From contig JAODUO010001043.1 of assembly GCA_025642075.2 (NCBI GenBank), positions 97,976 through 161,975 on the forward strand: DNA of 64,000 nucleotides. Direction: 5' to 3'. Both the position numbers and the translations under genes were made by a program. Under the pieces are notes generated by a model, which was not told where the DNA came from, searched no databases, and saw only the letters and a program-made list of their open reading frames with translations. Below are positions 51,301 to 57,595 of the stretch, in pieces. The first letter of the stretch is position 1, and every line of letters starts with the position of its first letter. Source of the DNA: Ridgeia piscesae (Eukaryota > Annelida > Polychaeta > Sabellida > Siboglinidae).

Positions 51301-54300
51301 AAGGTGGTGCCCGAGAGAGGGTGGTGCCTGAGAGAAGGTGGTGCCTGAGAGAGGGTGGTGCCTGAGAGAAGGTGGTGCCTGAGAGAAGGTGGTGCCTGAG
51401 AGGGTGGTGCCTGATGGAGGGTGGCGCCTGAGAGGGTGGTGCCTGAGAGAAGATGGTGCCTGAGAGAGGGTGGTGCCTGAGAGAGGGTGGTGCCTGAGAG
51501 AGGGTGGTGCCTGACAGAGGGTGGCGCCTGAGAGAGGGTGGTGCCTGATGGAGGGTGGCGCCTGAGAGAGGGTGGTGCCTGAAGGAGGGTGGTGCCTGAG
51601 AGAGGCTGGTGGTGCTTGAGGGAGGGTGGTGCCTGAGAGAGGGTGGTGCCTGAGAGAGGGTGGTGCCTGACAGAGGGTGGCGCCTGAGAGAGGGTGGTGC
51701 CTGATGGAGGGTGGCGCCTGAGAGAGGGTGGTGCCTGAAGGAGGGTGGTGCTTGAGGGAGGGTGGTGCCTGAGAGTGGGTGGTTCCTGAGGGAGGGTGGT
51801 GCCTGAGAGAGGGTGGTGCCTGAGAGGGTGGTGCCTGAGAGAGGGTGGTTCCTGAGGGAGGGTGGTTCCTGAGGGAGGGTGGTTCCTGAGAGTGGGTGGT
51901 TCCTGAGGGAGGGTGGTGCCTGAGAGAGGGTGGTGCCTGAGAGAGGGTGGTGCCTGAGAGAGGGTGGTGCCTGAGAGTGGGTGGTTCCTGAGGGAGGGTG
52001 GTGCTTGAGAGAGGGCGGTGCCTGAAAGAGGGTGGTGCCTGAGAGTGGGTGGTTCCTGAGGGAGGGTGGTGCCCGAGAGAGGGTGGTACCTGATAGAGGG
52101 TGGTGCCTGAGAGGGCAGTGCCTGATAGAGGGTGGTGCCTGAGAGGGCGGTGCCTGATAGAGGGTGGTGCCTGAGAGGGTGGTGCCTGATAGAGGGTGGT
52201 GCCTGAGAGGGCGGTGCCTGATAGAGGGTGGTGCCTGAGAGGGTGGTGCCTGATAGAGGGTGGTGCCTGAGAGGGTGGTGCCTGATAGAGGGTGGTGCCT
52301 GAGAGAGGGAGGTGCCTGAGAGGGTGGTGCCTGAGGGTGGTGCCTGAGAGAGGGCGGTGCCTGAGAGAGGGCGGTGCCTGAGAGAGGGCGGTGCCTGAGA
52401 GAGGGCGGTGCCTGAGAGAGGGTGGTGCCTGAGAGAGGGTGGTGCCTGAGAGAGGGCGGTGCCTGAGAGAGGGCGGTGCCTGAGAGAGGGTGGTGCCTGA
52501 GAGGGTGGTGCCTGAGAGAGGGTGGTGCCTGAGAGAGGGTGGTGCCTGAGAGAGGGTGGTGCCTGAGAGAGGGTGGTGCCTGAGAGAGGGTGGTGCTGTG
52601 TGACATCACATGCGTTACTGAGGGAAGCAGTTACTACATAGAGCATGATGAACAGAAACAAAAACAATTTCTGGACAACTACTGATAAATAATATATATC
52701 AAATGTAATGATCTATTTAGTGAAGTGAATATAACAATTAGTATATATCATCAATTATTAAATTGTTACTTAGGTGTTTATTTTGTTCACATAGCCAAAT
52801 GATGAAGCTACTCAAAACAAAAGCGATTTTTTTACAGGGAAAGATAACATATCAATACTACAAGTTCCCCTGGACCAATGGGTTACATTTCTTAGTTTCT
52901 ACCTCTGCAAAGGTTTTCCCTCTTTTACAGAGATATTCTATTCCTCCTTGATTTATATCACCTTTAAATCACACTAAATAATCACTACATGATAACAAAT
53001 ACATTTCATGCCACTGTTCATCATCTGTGCATATTTAGGCTGCAGCTTATATTTGTGCTGCTACAGCCTGTGAAGTTAATCCAGCCTCGTCTAATCCATG
53101 TAAACTGCCACGGGCGGTGAGGATAATCCATTGTATTGCGACAGTGAAGTCGACTCCTGCCCGGCTCCCTGCCATTTCATGCAATTTGCATCAACTGTCG
53201 TTGGGCAACGACTTGACGTGATTAGTGGAATTCGATTTCGGATGGGGAAAGTTTGGCGGCCGGTCATTACGGCCACGCAGGGACAAACCACGTCCGCCGG
53301 ACGCTGCACTTAGGCCGGCTAAATTGGACAATTGATGGATGCATTTGACTGAACAAACCGACCACTTTGTAGGTGGGCCACAAAAAGCACAACAATCTTG
53401 TCCAATAAATTGTGTGGATTACTGCGAGTGCGAAGTGAAAACAAGGGCAGGGAATGTGTTGGATTCTCACGGCACAGCCTCTTACATTATCACTCGGCTT
53501 GTTACTGAATCAACCTTATGTCAATCGCCCATCATTAAGATTTCAGTGGTTTGGGATTAATTGCCTGTCGCTGGTGAGAAGGGTAATGATGCTTCTTTAA
53601 ATTGCTCTTTCAAGCTGAGCTGGTTCAAGAAACTGTGGGGCCTAAGCAACATGTTGGACAGATAATATGCAACAAGTGGGGTGAAGTACAAGCTGGGTAA
53701 AGTATAAGTAGGACAATGTACAAGCAGGGCAACATACAAGTAGGTGAAGTACTAAATATATAAAGTACAAAGTTGAGATGAAGTACAACTAATGGTGTCA
53801 GTACAAATGTGCAAAGTACAATAACTGAGGTGAAGCACAAGTGGGTCGAAGTACTAAAAATGGGGTGAAGTACAAATGGGGTGGAGTATGTGGGACAAAG
53901 TACAAGTGGGGAAAGTACAAGTGTGTTGAAGTACAAATGGGCCAAAGTACAATAAATGGGGTGGAATATAAATGGGACAAAGTACAATAAATGTGGTGGA
54001 ATACAAATGGGCCAAAGTACAATAAATGGGGTGGAATATAAATGGGACAAAGTACAAGTGGGAACAACACATGGGTTGACGTATAAATGGGATCAAAAGA
54101 GAGATTTGGATTGACTGGGAAGGGAAAATGGGATCAGGGCATGGGAGACAGGAGGCAAAGACACCAGTTTGGGATCAGCAAAGAAAACAAAGACGAATGA
54201 AGGATTAGTATTGTCAGGCTCCCCGTCACGACTCTGGCAAAGATGACAACAACAGCTGCAACATATATAACAACTCACCCATGTTGCGTAGATCCGAAGA

Positions 54301-55290
54301 CAATGACACCCTGGTAGTGTCAGAGCTAGGGGGTGGGATCTCTCGCCCTAGGGGGTTCGCATAGCTGTGAACATCAACAGAAGCAGTGTGTTCGAGTGGG
54401 CCTGACGGTGACTTCCTGTTTTGACTTGTCTTGTTCTGTGACATGTCGTCCAGCGATCGGTTCCGCAGCAGGCTACAGAAAGACATATATTTGTGACTGA
54501 GTACGTACAAAATAGGCAAAGACTAGTTCCTATGGCAACATCTGATCCTCAGGACTGCTCAGGGAGCTCTACCCTTCACAATATAGTAGATCTGTTAATT
54601 TAAATGGTGGCCTAAACTGTGTGGTAAGTATTCAGCTATACTGCAATTAATGCAAAAATTATTTATAATAAATAAACAAACAGAAATCAAGAATCACTAT
54701 CAAGGCTGGCCTCAGTGTTGACAGACACAGATATAAGAGAACAATAAATACTATTCGTATACAAAATACACCATTGTCCATAGCCAAGTACTCAGCCATG
54801 TACCTGAGTACACTGGAGCAATGTAGATTGAAAGAAATTGCACCTCCTCTAATCTATATGCTACTGCATTCCACTGCTAATTATTTAATTACCAGTACAT
54901 GGACACACACATATAAGAAACTACAAAAAACATTCCCAAACTAACCCTGACCCTGGTCACATAGACAACATAAAAACTTGTTTTGCCCTAGTCTCCCAGC
55001 ACCCTCATGGGCAGTTAATCCACCTTATGGCCACCCAAACAACTTTTTTTCATCTCAAATCGGCTACCAAATGCTAACAGTCATGGGAATATATTCCAAA
55101 TGACAAAAAAAACTATTTTTTTTACTTTAACCACAAAGTTTAATAATTTTATGACTGCATACATGGTAGGAATTGTAGAAACTGGTTACCACCAACACTG
55201 AAGCATGAACATTGTGACGACTTACTTTGTTCCCAGCGATCGCGCCCTCTCGGCTAGTCCAGATGCTGCTTTGGGCAAGAACTGCGCCAT
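12611..55290 (-). CDS. OXR1: OXR1/NCOA7-type LysM-GRAM-TLDc protein, 15 coding exons
   Basis: Coding exons in sense order: 55290-55226, 54472-54279, 46763-46669, 39252-39145, 37639-37526, 36520-36347, 33645-33464, 32154-30932, 26253-26094, 20657-20432, 16786-16673, 14818-14666, 14171-14076, 13430-13357, 12746-12611. They total 3114 nt, 1037 residues. All boundaries are GT/AG and all phases join. Vertebrate OXR1 and NCOA7 are about 870-940 residues; the extra length is mostly in exon 8. The family is intracellular: TLDc proteins protect cells from oxidative damage and bind the vacuolar H+-ATPase (known for the family, not shown here). Predicted domains: LysM about 112-160, GRAM-like about 235-305, acidic low-complexity 311-718, TLDc about 870-1037. 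No signal peptide or membrane segment is seen. The start codon has an in-frame stop upstream in the same exon. Vertebrate OXR1 makes short TLDc isoforms from internal promoters; that is possible here but not shown. This may be the single ancestor-type gene of both OXR1 and NCOA7. Confidence 0.93.
13357..13430 (-). CDS. OXR1: OXR1-like exon 14 (TLDc)
   Basis: A 74-nt exon with acceptor gtttcag and donor GAGA/gtgagt. It reads TFHWTGENDFFTKGN then AESVAFGAG, residues 969-992. It is the counterpart of the vertebrate F-K-W-[ST]-G-[ED]-N ... FGGGGG segment of TLDc. It is too short to stand out as an open frame but is placed exactly between exons 13 and 15 and keeps the frame. Confidence 0.93.
14076..14171 (-). 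CDS. OXR1: OXR1-like exon 13 (TLDc, YGTGE block)
   Basis: A 96-nt, phase 0/0 exon with acceptor ccttggcag and donor TTCAAG/gtaata. It reads IFGAYLSCALRIS then EYFYGTGESLLFTF, residues 937-968. IFGAY and the YGTGE-x-x-x-F-x-F motif are the strongest signature of a TLDc domain. Confidence 0.96.
14666..14818 (-). CDS. OXR1: OXR1-like exon 12 (TLDc, LPAR-GYPW block)
   Basis: A 153-nt, phase 0/0 exon with donor CACAAT/gtaggt. It contains LPARAVGYPWRMVYS and KHGFSLKTIYR, then LLVVKD, residues 886-936, all classic TLDc positions. I chose the acceptor attcaacag/ATC because it joins exon 11 in phase and gives the same HI-to-LPAR spacing (six residues) as vertebrate OXR1. Upstream acceptors near 14834 and 14854 also give open frames, but they would insert extra residues. 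Confidence 0.92.
15225..16655. repeat. 25-bp palindromic minisatellite in intron 12, about 57 copies
   Basis: The units are CGTGTGGCCCTGAGAGACCA plus CACGG (plus strand). Each unit holds an inverted repeat, GTGTGG against CCACAC, around a short loop. Variants are zoned: a cagcgtgtggctc type from 16190 to 16655 (donor side), a cacggcgtgtggccc type from 15760 to 16190, and a gaccgcacgg type mixed with gccgtgag from 15240 to 15760. One broken unit lies at about 15825-15840. The array starts about 20 nt inside intron 12, next to the exon 11 donor. The sense unit GTGTGGTCTCTCAG resembles the real donor gtgtgtctcag, so it may have grown from the donor flank. Long minus-strand frames across it are artefacts of the stop-free unit. 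Confidence 0.95.
16673..16786 (-). CDS. OXR1: OXR1-like exon 11 (linker into TLDc)
   Basis: A 114-nt, phase 0/0 exon with acceptor gtggttgtag and donor CGCAAG/gtgtgt. It reads IMKVEEVERRQSLL, then acidic residues, then LPELSEDSKILETPHIRK, residues 848-885. It corresponds to the WEI(I/V)xVEExxRR ... LLExxHI region that leads into TLDc in OXR1 and NCOA7. Its donor abuts the 25-bp array of intron 12. Confidence 0.93.
17491..17541. repeat. (AT)n microsatellite
   Basis: About 25 uninterrupted AT dinucleotides inside intron 11. Confidence 0.97.
18182..18583. repeat. 24-bp minisatellite in intron 11, about 17 copies
   Basis: The unit is ggggcggactgatctgtaat plus gtgc, varying at gggc/gggac and at ggac/gggc. 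In the sense (minus) direction each unit contains cacattacag/atcag, which looks like a 3' splice site, but no exon lies beside the array. The 24-bp length gives open frames on both strands that I treat as artefacts. Confidence 0.95.
18795..19215. repeat. 31-bp minisatellite in intron 11, about 13-14 copies
   Basis: The unit is ttcaacaacacctgtctcac plus tgaggccagtg. Two variants, gaggctggtg and gaggccagtg, alternate in the first half (18795-19010). The second half is almost all the ccagtg type with aacacc instead of aacccc. Confidence 0.93.
20432..20657 (-). CDS. OXR1: OXR1-like exon 10 (pre-TLDc linker, FFVQWSP block)
   Basis: A 226-nt exon with acceptor tgttgtag/AGTGGACC and donor TGGGAG/gtgaga, phase 2 in and 0 out. 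It reads VDHLYAFFVQWSPNIYG, then RGFVVIEDTEE, an E/G-rich run of about 20 residues, and TKDWE, residues 772-847. VDHLYAFFVQWSP is nearly invariant in OXR1/NCOA7. The first 23 nt of the exon plus its acceptor are the template of the 38-bp array that fills the adjacent half of intron 10. Confidence 0.95.
20658..24062. repeat. 38-bp minisatellite built from the exon 10 acceptor, about 90 copies
   Basis: In the sense (minus) direction each 38-bp unit is about 12-15 nt of intron ending tgtgttgtag followed by 22-23 nt copied from exon 10 (AGTGGACCATCTGTATG and a little more). The array runs without interruption from the authentic acceptor of exon 10 to the middle of intron 10. Units near the exon are nearly identical, differing mainly as gaacgca versus gaacaca. 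From about 23330 on, units lose bases and drift. A larger-scale duplication of 20-21 units is present (22481-22900 against 21721-22100). Confidence 0.97.
24063..26093. repeat. 32-bp minisatellite built from the exon 9 donor, about 63 copies
   Basis: In the sense (minus) direction each unit is 23 nt matching the end of exon 9 (TGGTTCTCC ATCCC and AGAGA, ending CAA) followed by 9 nt of intron, gtaagttct. It is continuous with exon 9 and ends where the 38-bp acceptor-derived array begins. The copies at about 26030-26093 keep the exon form CCCGAGAG, while nearly all others have CCCCAGAG. Units from 24063 to about 24420 are decayed, with insertions, deletions and altered spacing. Confidence 0.97.
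26094..26253 (-). CDS. OXR1: OXR1-like exon 9 (conserved linker)
   Basis: A 160-nt exon with acceptor tgtgtccag/AG and donor GACAA/gtaagt, phase 1 in and 2 out. It reads ELIPRPATLYEDPPLYLCLK, then IGRPLNK and HKPEYWFSIPRD, residues 719-771. YWFxIPRE/D followed by VDHLYAFF in exon 10 is a family hallmark. Reading through the donor gives K then an immediate TAA, so use of any inner copy of the donor in intron 10 would end the protein. Confidence 0.95.
26254..30931. other. Intron 9 of the OXR1-like gene
   Basis: Mostly AT-rich single-copy sequence. A (CACTGA)n run lies at 26277-26311, a short near-duplicate around 29650-29700 (tactgcattagcg twice) and a GAGG run near 30816-30832. A CTCF-like motif is at about 29268-29284. 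No exon, gene or larger repeat was recognised. Confidence 0.65.
30932..32154 (-). CDS. OXR1: OXR1-like exon 8 (large acidic low-complexity exon)
   Basis: A 1223-nt exon with acceptor ttgtcccacag and donor CTTGATG/gtgagt, phase 2 in and 1 out, residues 311-718. It is rich in S, D, E, T and P and poorly conserved, like the long central exon of vertebrate OXR1 and NCOA7. It contains four tandem GEVTK pentapeptides. It ends ADKPDLFRSLDG, joining ELIPRP in exon 9. The unbroken 407-codon frame bounded by good splice sites supports coding despite the lack of family motifs. Confidence 0.9.
31603..31668 (-). repeat. 15-bp coding tandem repeat (GEVTK x4)
   Basis: Four near-perfect 15-bp units (sense GGTGAAGTCACAAAG) inside exon 8 encode GEVTK four times, followed by a diverged GGVVE unit. 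The 15-bp length keeps the frame. Confidence 0.95.
32155..33463. other. Intron 8 of the OXR1-like gene
   Basis: It contains a (CACG)n run at about 33298-33352 followed by CACAAA repeats, and two small local duplications (32358-32475, about 57 bp twice; and 32918-32980). No gene was found. Confidence 0.7.
33298..33376. repeat. (CACG)n and ACAA microsatellite
   Basis: About 13 CACG/CGCA tetranucleotides followed by several cacaaa units, inside intron 8 and about 90 nt from the nearest exon. The open frames through it (HARTHAR and its complement) are artefacts. Confidence 0.95.
33464..33645 (-). CDS. OXR1: OXR1-like exon 7 (GRAM-like region)
   Basis: A 182-nt exon with acceptor ggttttcag and donor CTTCAAG/gtgtgc, phase 0 in and 2 out. 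It reads GVVSGVLLVTPNAIMFDP then LVIEHGADAYGMIAPME and AAMYHDIA, residues 251-310. It matches the GRAM-like segment of OXR1/NCOA7 (GVVSGVLLVTPNxIMFDP ... VIExG ... YG). Confidence 0.96.
33646..34129. other. Distal part of intron 7
   Basis: Single-copy AT-rich sequence between the acceptor of exon 7 and the end of the donor-derived array. Nothing was recognised. Confidence 0.6.
34130..36346. repeat. 42-bp minisatellite built from the exon 6 donor, about 52 copies
   Basis: In the sense (minus) direction each unit is ATAACTGACGGCCAG, the end of exon 6, then gtgagtgaacagccttctct and ctaacac. Counting the shared CAC, 18 nt of exon and 24 nt of intron are copied. The array begins at the authentic exon 6 donor and runs 2.2 kb into intron 7. 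Common variants are atgtgtta/acgtgtta/acgtgtca and gagaga/gaggga. A subgroup with ctgtgacg is clustered at about 35050-35200. Because the unit is 42 bp, plus-strand frames stay open as a 14-residue repeat; these are artefacts. Confidence 0.97.
36347..36520 (-). CDS. OXR1: OXR1-like exon 6 (linker before GRAM-like region)
   Basis: A 174-nt, phase 0/0 exon with acceptor gtgtgtttcag and donor GGCCAG/gtgagt. It reads GSPVRSPMKLPG, a proline-rich run, then LDEECYERFIKVN and KHITDGQ, residues 193-250. The DEEC-x-x-x-F(I/L)K(V/I)N-x-K-x-(L/I)TDG block leads into GVVSG of exon 7, as in vertebrate OXR1. Confidence 0.95.
36521..37525. other. Intron 6 of the OXR1-like gene
   Basis: Single-copy sequence with no tandem array and no recognisable gene. 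Confidence 0.7.
37526..37639 (-). CDS. OXR1: OXR1-like exon 5 (end of LysM, then linker)
   Basis: A 114-nt, phase 0/0 exon with acceptor cctgttacag and donor CTAGTT/gtaagt. It reads MLYVPDKDYVVSAPTSP then a Ser/Thr/Pro-rich linker, residues 155-192. (V/M)LYVPD is the final strand of the LysM domain. The exon has ATG (Met) where the repeated copies upstream have GTG (Val), and Val is usual in the family. It is the template of the 42-bp in-frame array in intron 5. Confidence 0.94.
37640..37975. repeat. 42-bp minisatellite built from the exon 5 acceptor, about 5 good and 3 decayed copies
   Basis: In the sense (minus) direction each unit contains a 3' splice site, gtcctgttacag, followed by GTGCTCTATGTGCCTGAC copied from exon 5. 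Acceptors recur at 42-bp spacing (exon start positions 37639, 37681, 37723, 37765, 37807). Units from about 37850 to 37975 are decayed. The unit is a multiple of three, and in the exon frame it has no stop, so each upstream acceptor would add the same 14 residues. Confidence 0.95.
37976..39144. other. Rest of intron 5
   Basis: AT-rich single-copy sequence. A 17-bp word, tgacgggatagaactgg at 38201-38217, is identical to part of the 71-bp unit repeated at 40.2-40.6 kb in intron 4. No gene was seen. Confidence 0.6.
39145..39252 (-). CDS. OXR1: OXR1-like exon 4 (LysM domain)
   Basis: A 108-nt, phase 0/0 exon with acceptor gttttgcag and donor TGGCCAG/gtacaa. It reads VSSSDTLASIAAKFD then LMKLNKLMS and IFPGQ, residues 119-154. 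The pattern DTL-x-x-IA-x-KF-x-T ... L-x-x-LN-(K/R) ... PGQ is the core of a LysM domain. In OXR1/NCOA7 this domain is intracellular and its ligand is unclear. Confidence 0.96.
40211..40640. repeat. 71-bp minisatellite in intron 4, about 6 copies
   Basis: Near-identical 71-bp units, with gtgacggg recurring at 40257, 40328 and so on. In the sense direction each has a long pyrimidine tract and AG (ggtctttctgcctttttact then cttggacacag), a strong acceptor-like sequence followed by an open stretch. No family exon matches what follows. The homogeneity suggests recent amplification. Confidence 0.95.
42101..43806. repeat. 40-bp minisatellite in intron 4, about 43 copies
   Basis: The unit is ctaaagacatgacctgtctt plus aagtaccatctcagaggcat. 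It contains the inverted repeat AAGACA-tgacc-TGTCTT. Variants are few (gacctg/gatctg, gtctt/gcctt, ccatc/ccacc). It lies about 2.9 kb from the nearest exon. Confidence 0.97.
44794..45029. repeat. 59-bp tandem repeat in intron 4, 4 copies
   Basis: Four essentially identical 59-bp units beginning gacacaatcaactagagtca. There are no internal variants that I could see, so it is young or well homogenised. Confidence 0.95.
46669..46763 (-). CDS. OXR1: OXR1-like exon 3 (start of LysM)
   Basis: A 95-nt exon with acceptor tttgttgacag and donor TATTCG/gtgagt, phase 1 in and 0 out. It reads GRPTVTDQKAVLKNL then KLISQPKGTILYS, residues 87-118. The PKGT-I-x-Y-x block just before DTL in exon 4 is the first strand of the LysM domain in OXR1. 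Confidence 0.93.
48600..48745. repeat. Imperfect TTATTACAACAACC repeat
   Basis: About ten imperfect 10-15 bp units of the form cttattacaacaac, inside intron 3. Confidence 0.85.
49358..50163. repeat. 21-bp minisatellite in intron 3, about 38 copies
   Basis: The unit is gatgtgtacaccagtatcta plus a. Almost all units are identical; the main variant is ccaatatc for ccagtatc. Each carries the palindrome GTGTACAC. The 21-bp length keeps frames open on both strands, which is an artefact. It lies 2.6 kb from the nearest exon. Confidence 0.97.
50822..52595. repeat. 17-bp minisatellite in intron 3, about 100 copies
   Basis: The basic plus-strand unit is gtgcctgagagagggtg, with length variants (gtgcctgagagggtg, gtgcctgatagagggtg, ggttcctgagggagggtg). 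In the sense direction the unit reads caccctctctcag, a pyrimidine tract plus AG. Blocks of several units recur (for example about 51000-51250 and 51400-51760), so block duplication has occurred. The 600-codon minus-strand frames are artefacts. Confidence 0.95.
53650..54075. repeat. Degenerate GTACAA-rich repeat in intron 3
   Basis: Imperfect units such as gtggaatacaaatgggccaa agtacaataaatggg, clearest at 53920-54060 with a period near 36 bp, decaying towards 53650. Confidence 0.8.
54279..54472 (-). CDS. OXR1: OXR1-like exon 2 (N-terminal region)
   Basis: A 194-nt exon with acceptor ctttctgtag and donor CATGG/gtgagt, phase 2 in and 1 out. It reads LLRNRSLDDMSQNKTSQNRK, then a Ser/Pro-rich stretch ending LSSDLRNM, residues 22-86. 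It has no family motif. It is accepted because both splice sites and both phases fit exons 1 and 3, and because the S/K/R-rich N-terminus is typical of long OXR1 forms. Confidence 0.8.
54473..55225. other. Intron 2 of the OXR1-like gene
   Basis: 753 bp of AT-rich single-copy sequence. Nothing was recognised. Confidence 0.7.
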
Positions 55291-55366
55291 TGTTGCCTTG
55301 CCAACAGTTGTCACGGCAATGTTCTACCGGTCCGTCAGTAGAGACGAGATCGGAAGAACATGGTTG
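55226..55366 (-). CDS. OXR1: OXR1-like exon 1 (start codon at 55290)
   Basis: The exon runs from acceptor ctcttgtcag at 55367 to donor GGAACAAA/gtaagt. The first 76 nt are 5' untranslated. The coding part reads MAQFLPKAASGLAERARSLG, residues 1-21. An in-frame TAG lies about 30 nt upstream of this ATG, which fixes the start for this transcript form. An earlier ATG at 55361 opens a uORF of eight codons that stops before the main start. The context ACAATGG is good. Being the weakest-conserved exon, it is supported mainly by splice sites, phase and start-codon logic. Confidence 0.75.
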
Positions 55367-55534
55367 CTGACAAGAGAAATATTATAACATTAACAGGGAA
55401 ATGTAAGATAATTACACCTAGATGTGGTTCTACCTCAAAGATATGAGAAATGTTCTCAGGTGGTTTCCTCCAAACAGCCGAAACTAGAACTAATGCCGGA
55501 GTTGTCGTTCTCTAGAATTAGTTAGTCCTCTACA

Positions 55535-55745
55535 GGTTACACATTTACCCCCTGTGTGGGATCTTTTACTTCCCCTGGCATAGACATCAGATAAAAGAGA
55601 CCATCGGCTTTTAGTGTCTTTTCCGAAAGACACAGGTAAATGTGGGGTGAACGAAATTGCCTATGTTTCAAAACGGCAGTAGGTGGGATTGAACCACCGT
55701 CCCCTCGATTGACAGTCTGGCACCATGCGACCACCACTCCCATAT
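55535..55745 (-). mobile_element. SINE-like element with a tRNA-type head
   Basis: Read on the minus strand, the sequence begins TGGGAGTGGTGGTCGCATGG and contains a B-box-like GGTTCAATCCC about 50 nt later (plus-strand positions about 55685-55695). A conserved-looking tail follows: TCGGAAAAGACACTAAAAGC, then GGTCTC and GTAAAAGATCCC. This order, a tRNA-like promoter and then a body with AAGACAC...TAAAAGATCCC, is common among invertebrate SINEs. No target-site duplication or poly(A) tail was identified, and I cannot name the family. Confidence 0.5.
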
Positions 55746-57204
55746 TGTCAGAGGTGTTCAAAAATGGATCAGTGCTCATTACTGGATGTCATTAAGAAAG
55801 GTAAGTTGTAGCAGTGTTCAGTCCATATGACTCAAAGTTTTTTCTAAAGACATCAATCATTGAAGGTCCATTAATTTAAACCAACCAGCAACAAAACAAT
55901 TATTGCATAAAGATGACATGTTTGCACTTACTGTCATTAAGCAGTTACAGTAGGCAACATGTAATGTATAAAGTTTACAAAATGACAGCAAAATGATCCA
56001 TTCAGTCTCAAGTCCTCTTGTTTCAGAGACTGATGTTTAATCAGTCTGTTGCATGTCCAAATTAGATCTCATTCAGGCTCCCAGTACGAATGCTTTTCTA
56101 AGGTTGAACCTATGAACATTCATCTGACAGCAAGGGAAGGGCCAGGGGCTTAGCCAGAGACATGTCTGTCTTCAAGAAGGGAAGATGGCTGACCAAGACA
56201 GGTACTCACAACAGATAAGACAGGTGGAATTTAGCTGGGGCCAGCTGACCACTACCGGTAGATTAACTATTAACTAGCCTGGTAACAGTTCAAGGTGGAG
56301 GGAGACAGGAAGTCAGGAACCTACATTAATGACTAACATGGGCACGACTGACAGTGACAGATCAAATGGATCAATATTAAATTAGCTCAAATGACACAGG
56401 TTTGTCATTGAAAAATACTAAACAGGCCAGTCTGAATAGTGTGATAGATAGTATTAGATACACACACAGTGGCTGTTTCATAAAATTGTTTGCAACATAT
56501 GTCAGAAACCTTGCTTAAGTTTAAAACAGATTGAAGCCATAATCAGTTCCCCAATTATCTGCTATCATTATTTAATGTTCACCTGCAGCTGACCCAGATA
56601 AATGTGATGCTATGAAATCAGTAATAAAATGTATCATTTATTACACACACTTGTTAACACGACACTGTCACTGACGGTGACACTGCACCTTCTAACTTCT
56701 GCACACAGGACCCACAGAATCTAGTTACTATCATATTCTATCCAATGCACTGATTCACCATATTGAACAGCTAAACATATACGGCAATGATTGTGTGTAA
56801 AAAACAAACATCACAAACCTAACCAGCAGTTGTTTGCACAGCATTCACAGGCACTACTCTTAGCGTCTTGAGTTTATTTGTAACTGTTCACATATAGTTA
56901 CCAATACTGTAACAGGTACTTAAAAGATGCATACTGGTAACACTGTTTATTCATGAGAACAGACTTTAGGACTTGGTGGAATTTGTACAACACAAAGCAT
57001 GATAATAGCGCTACTAGCTCTACATTGAAGATACTTTCTAGATAACAGTGCATTAAGTTATCCCCTGCAACTTTAAGTTAGCACCATGTTGTTACTGCTG
57101 ATAGTGGACAGTGCTATGACAGAACAACAACTAACATTTTTTGTTATTGACAAAGAAAGTCTGACATCTCAGCACTGCTTCAATGCTGGATCAGTTCTTC
57201 CTAA

Positions 57205-57595
57205 ATGTTTAACACTGTACCCTCAGTGTCACACTGTCCCCTCAGTGTCACACTGTCCCCTTACTGTCACGCTGTCCCCTCAGTATCACGCTGTCCCCTC
57301 ACAGTCATGCTGTCCCCTCAGTGTCATGCTGTCCCATCACTGTCATGCTGTCCCCTCACTGTCACGCTGTCCCCTCAGTGTCACGCTGTCCCCTCAGTGT
57401 CACGCTGTCCCCTCACTGTCACGCTGTCCCCTCACTGTCACGCTGTCTCCTCAGTGTCATGTGTCCTCTCACTGTCACGCTGTCCCCTCATTGTCACGTT
57501 GTCCCATCACTGTCACCTCAGTGTCACACTGTCCCCTCACTGTCACGTTGTCCCCTCACTGTCACGTTGTCCCCTCACTGTCACACTGTGTCATA
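57205..57595. repeat. 19-bp minisatellite in intron 1, about 20 copies
   Basis: The unit is gtcacgctgtcccctcact, with variants cacact, catgct and cacgtt and cact/cagt endings. Some units are truncated (gtgtcatgtgtcctctcact near 57455). Confidence 0.95.

Larger units (their letters stand above)
46764..54278. other. Intron 3 of the OXR1-like gene
   Basis: A 7.5-kb intron. It holds a 21-bp array (49358-50163), a 17-bp array (50822-52595), an imperfect TTATTACAACAACC repeat (48600-48745), a degenerate GTACAA-rich repeat (53650-54075) and a CpG-rich single-copy patch at 53085-53330. No other exon was recognised. Confidence 0.65.

Noticed and set aside
49291..52667. Frames of 280-623 codons on both strands
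   Set aside because: Artefacts of the 21-bp and 17-bp minisatellites in intron 3.
53131..53560. Overlapping 60-73 codon frames on both strands
   Set aside because: They come from a GC-rich patch with few stops. No family motif and no splice logic linking them to the gene.
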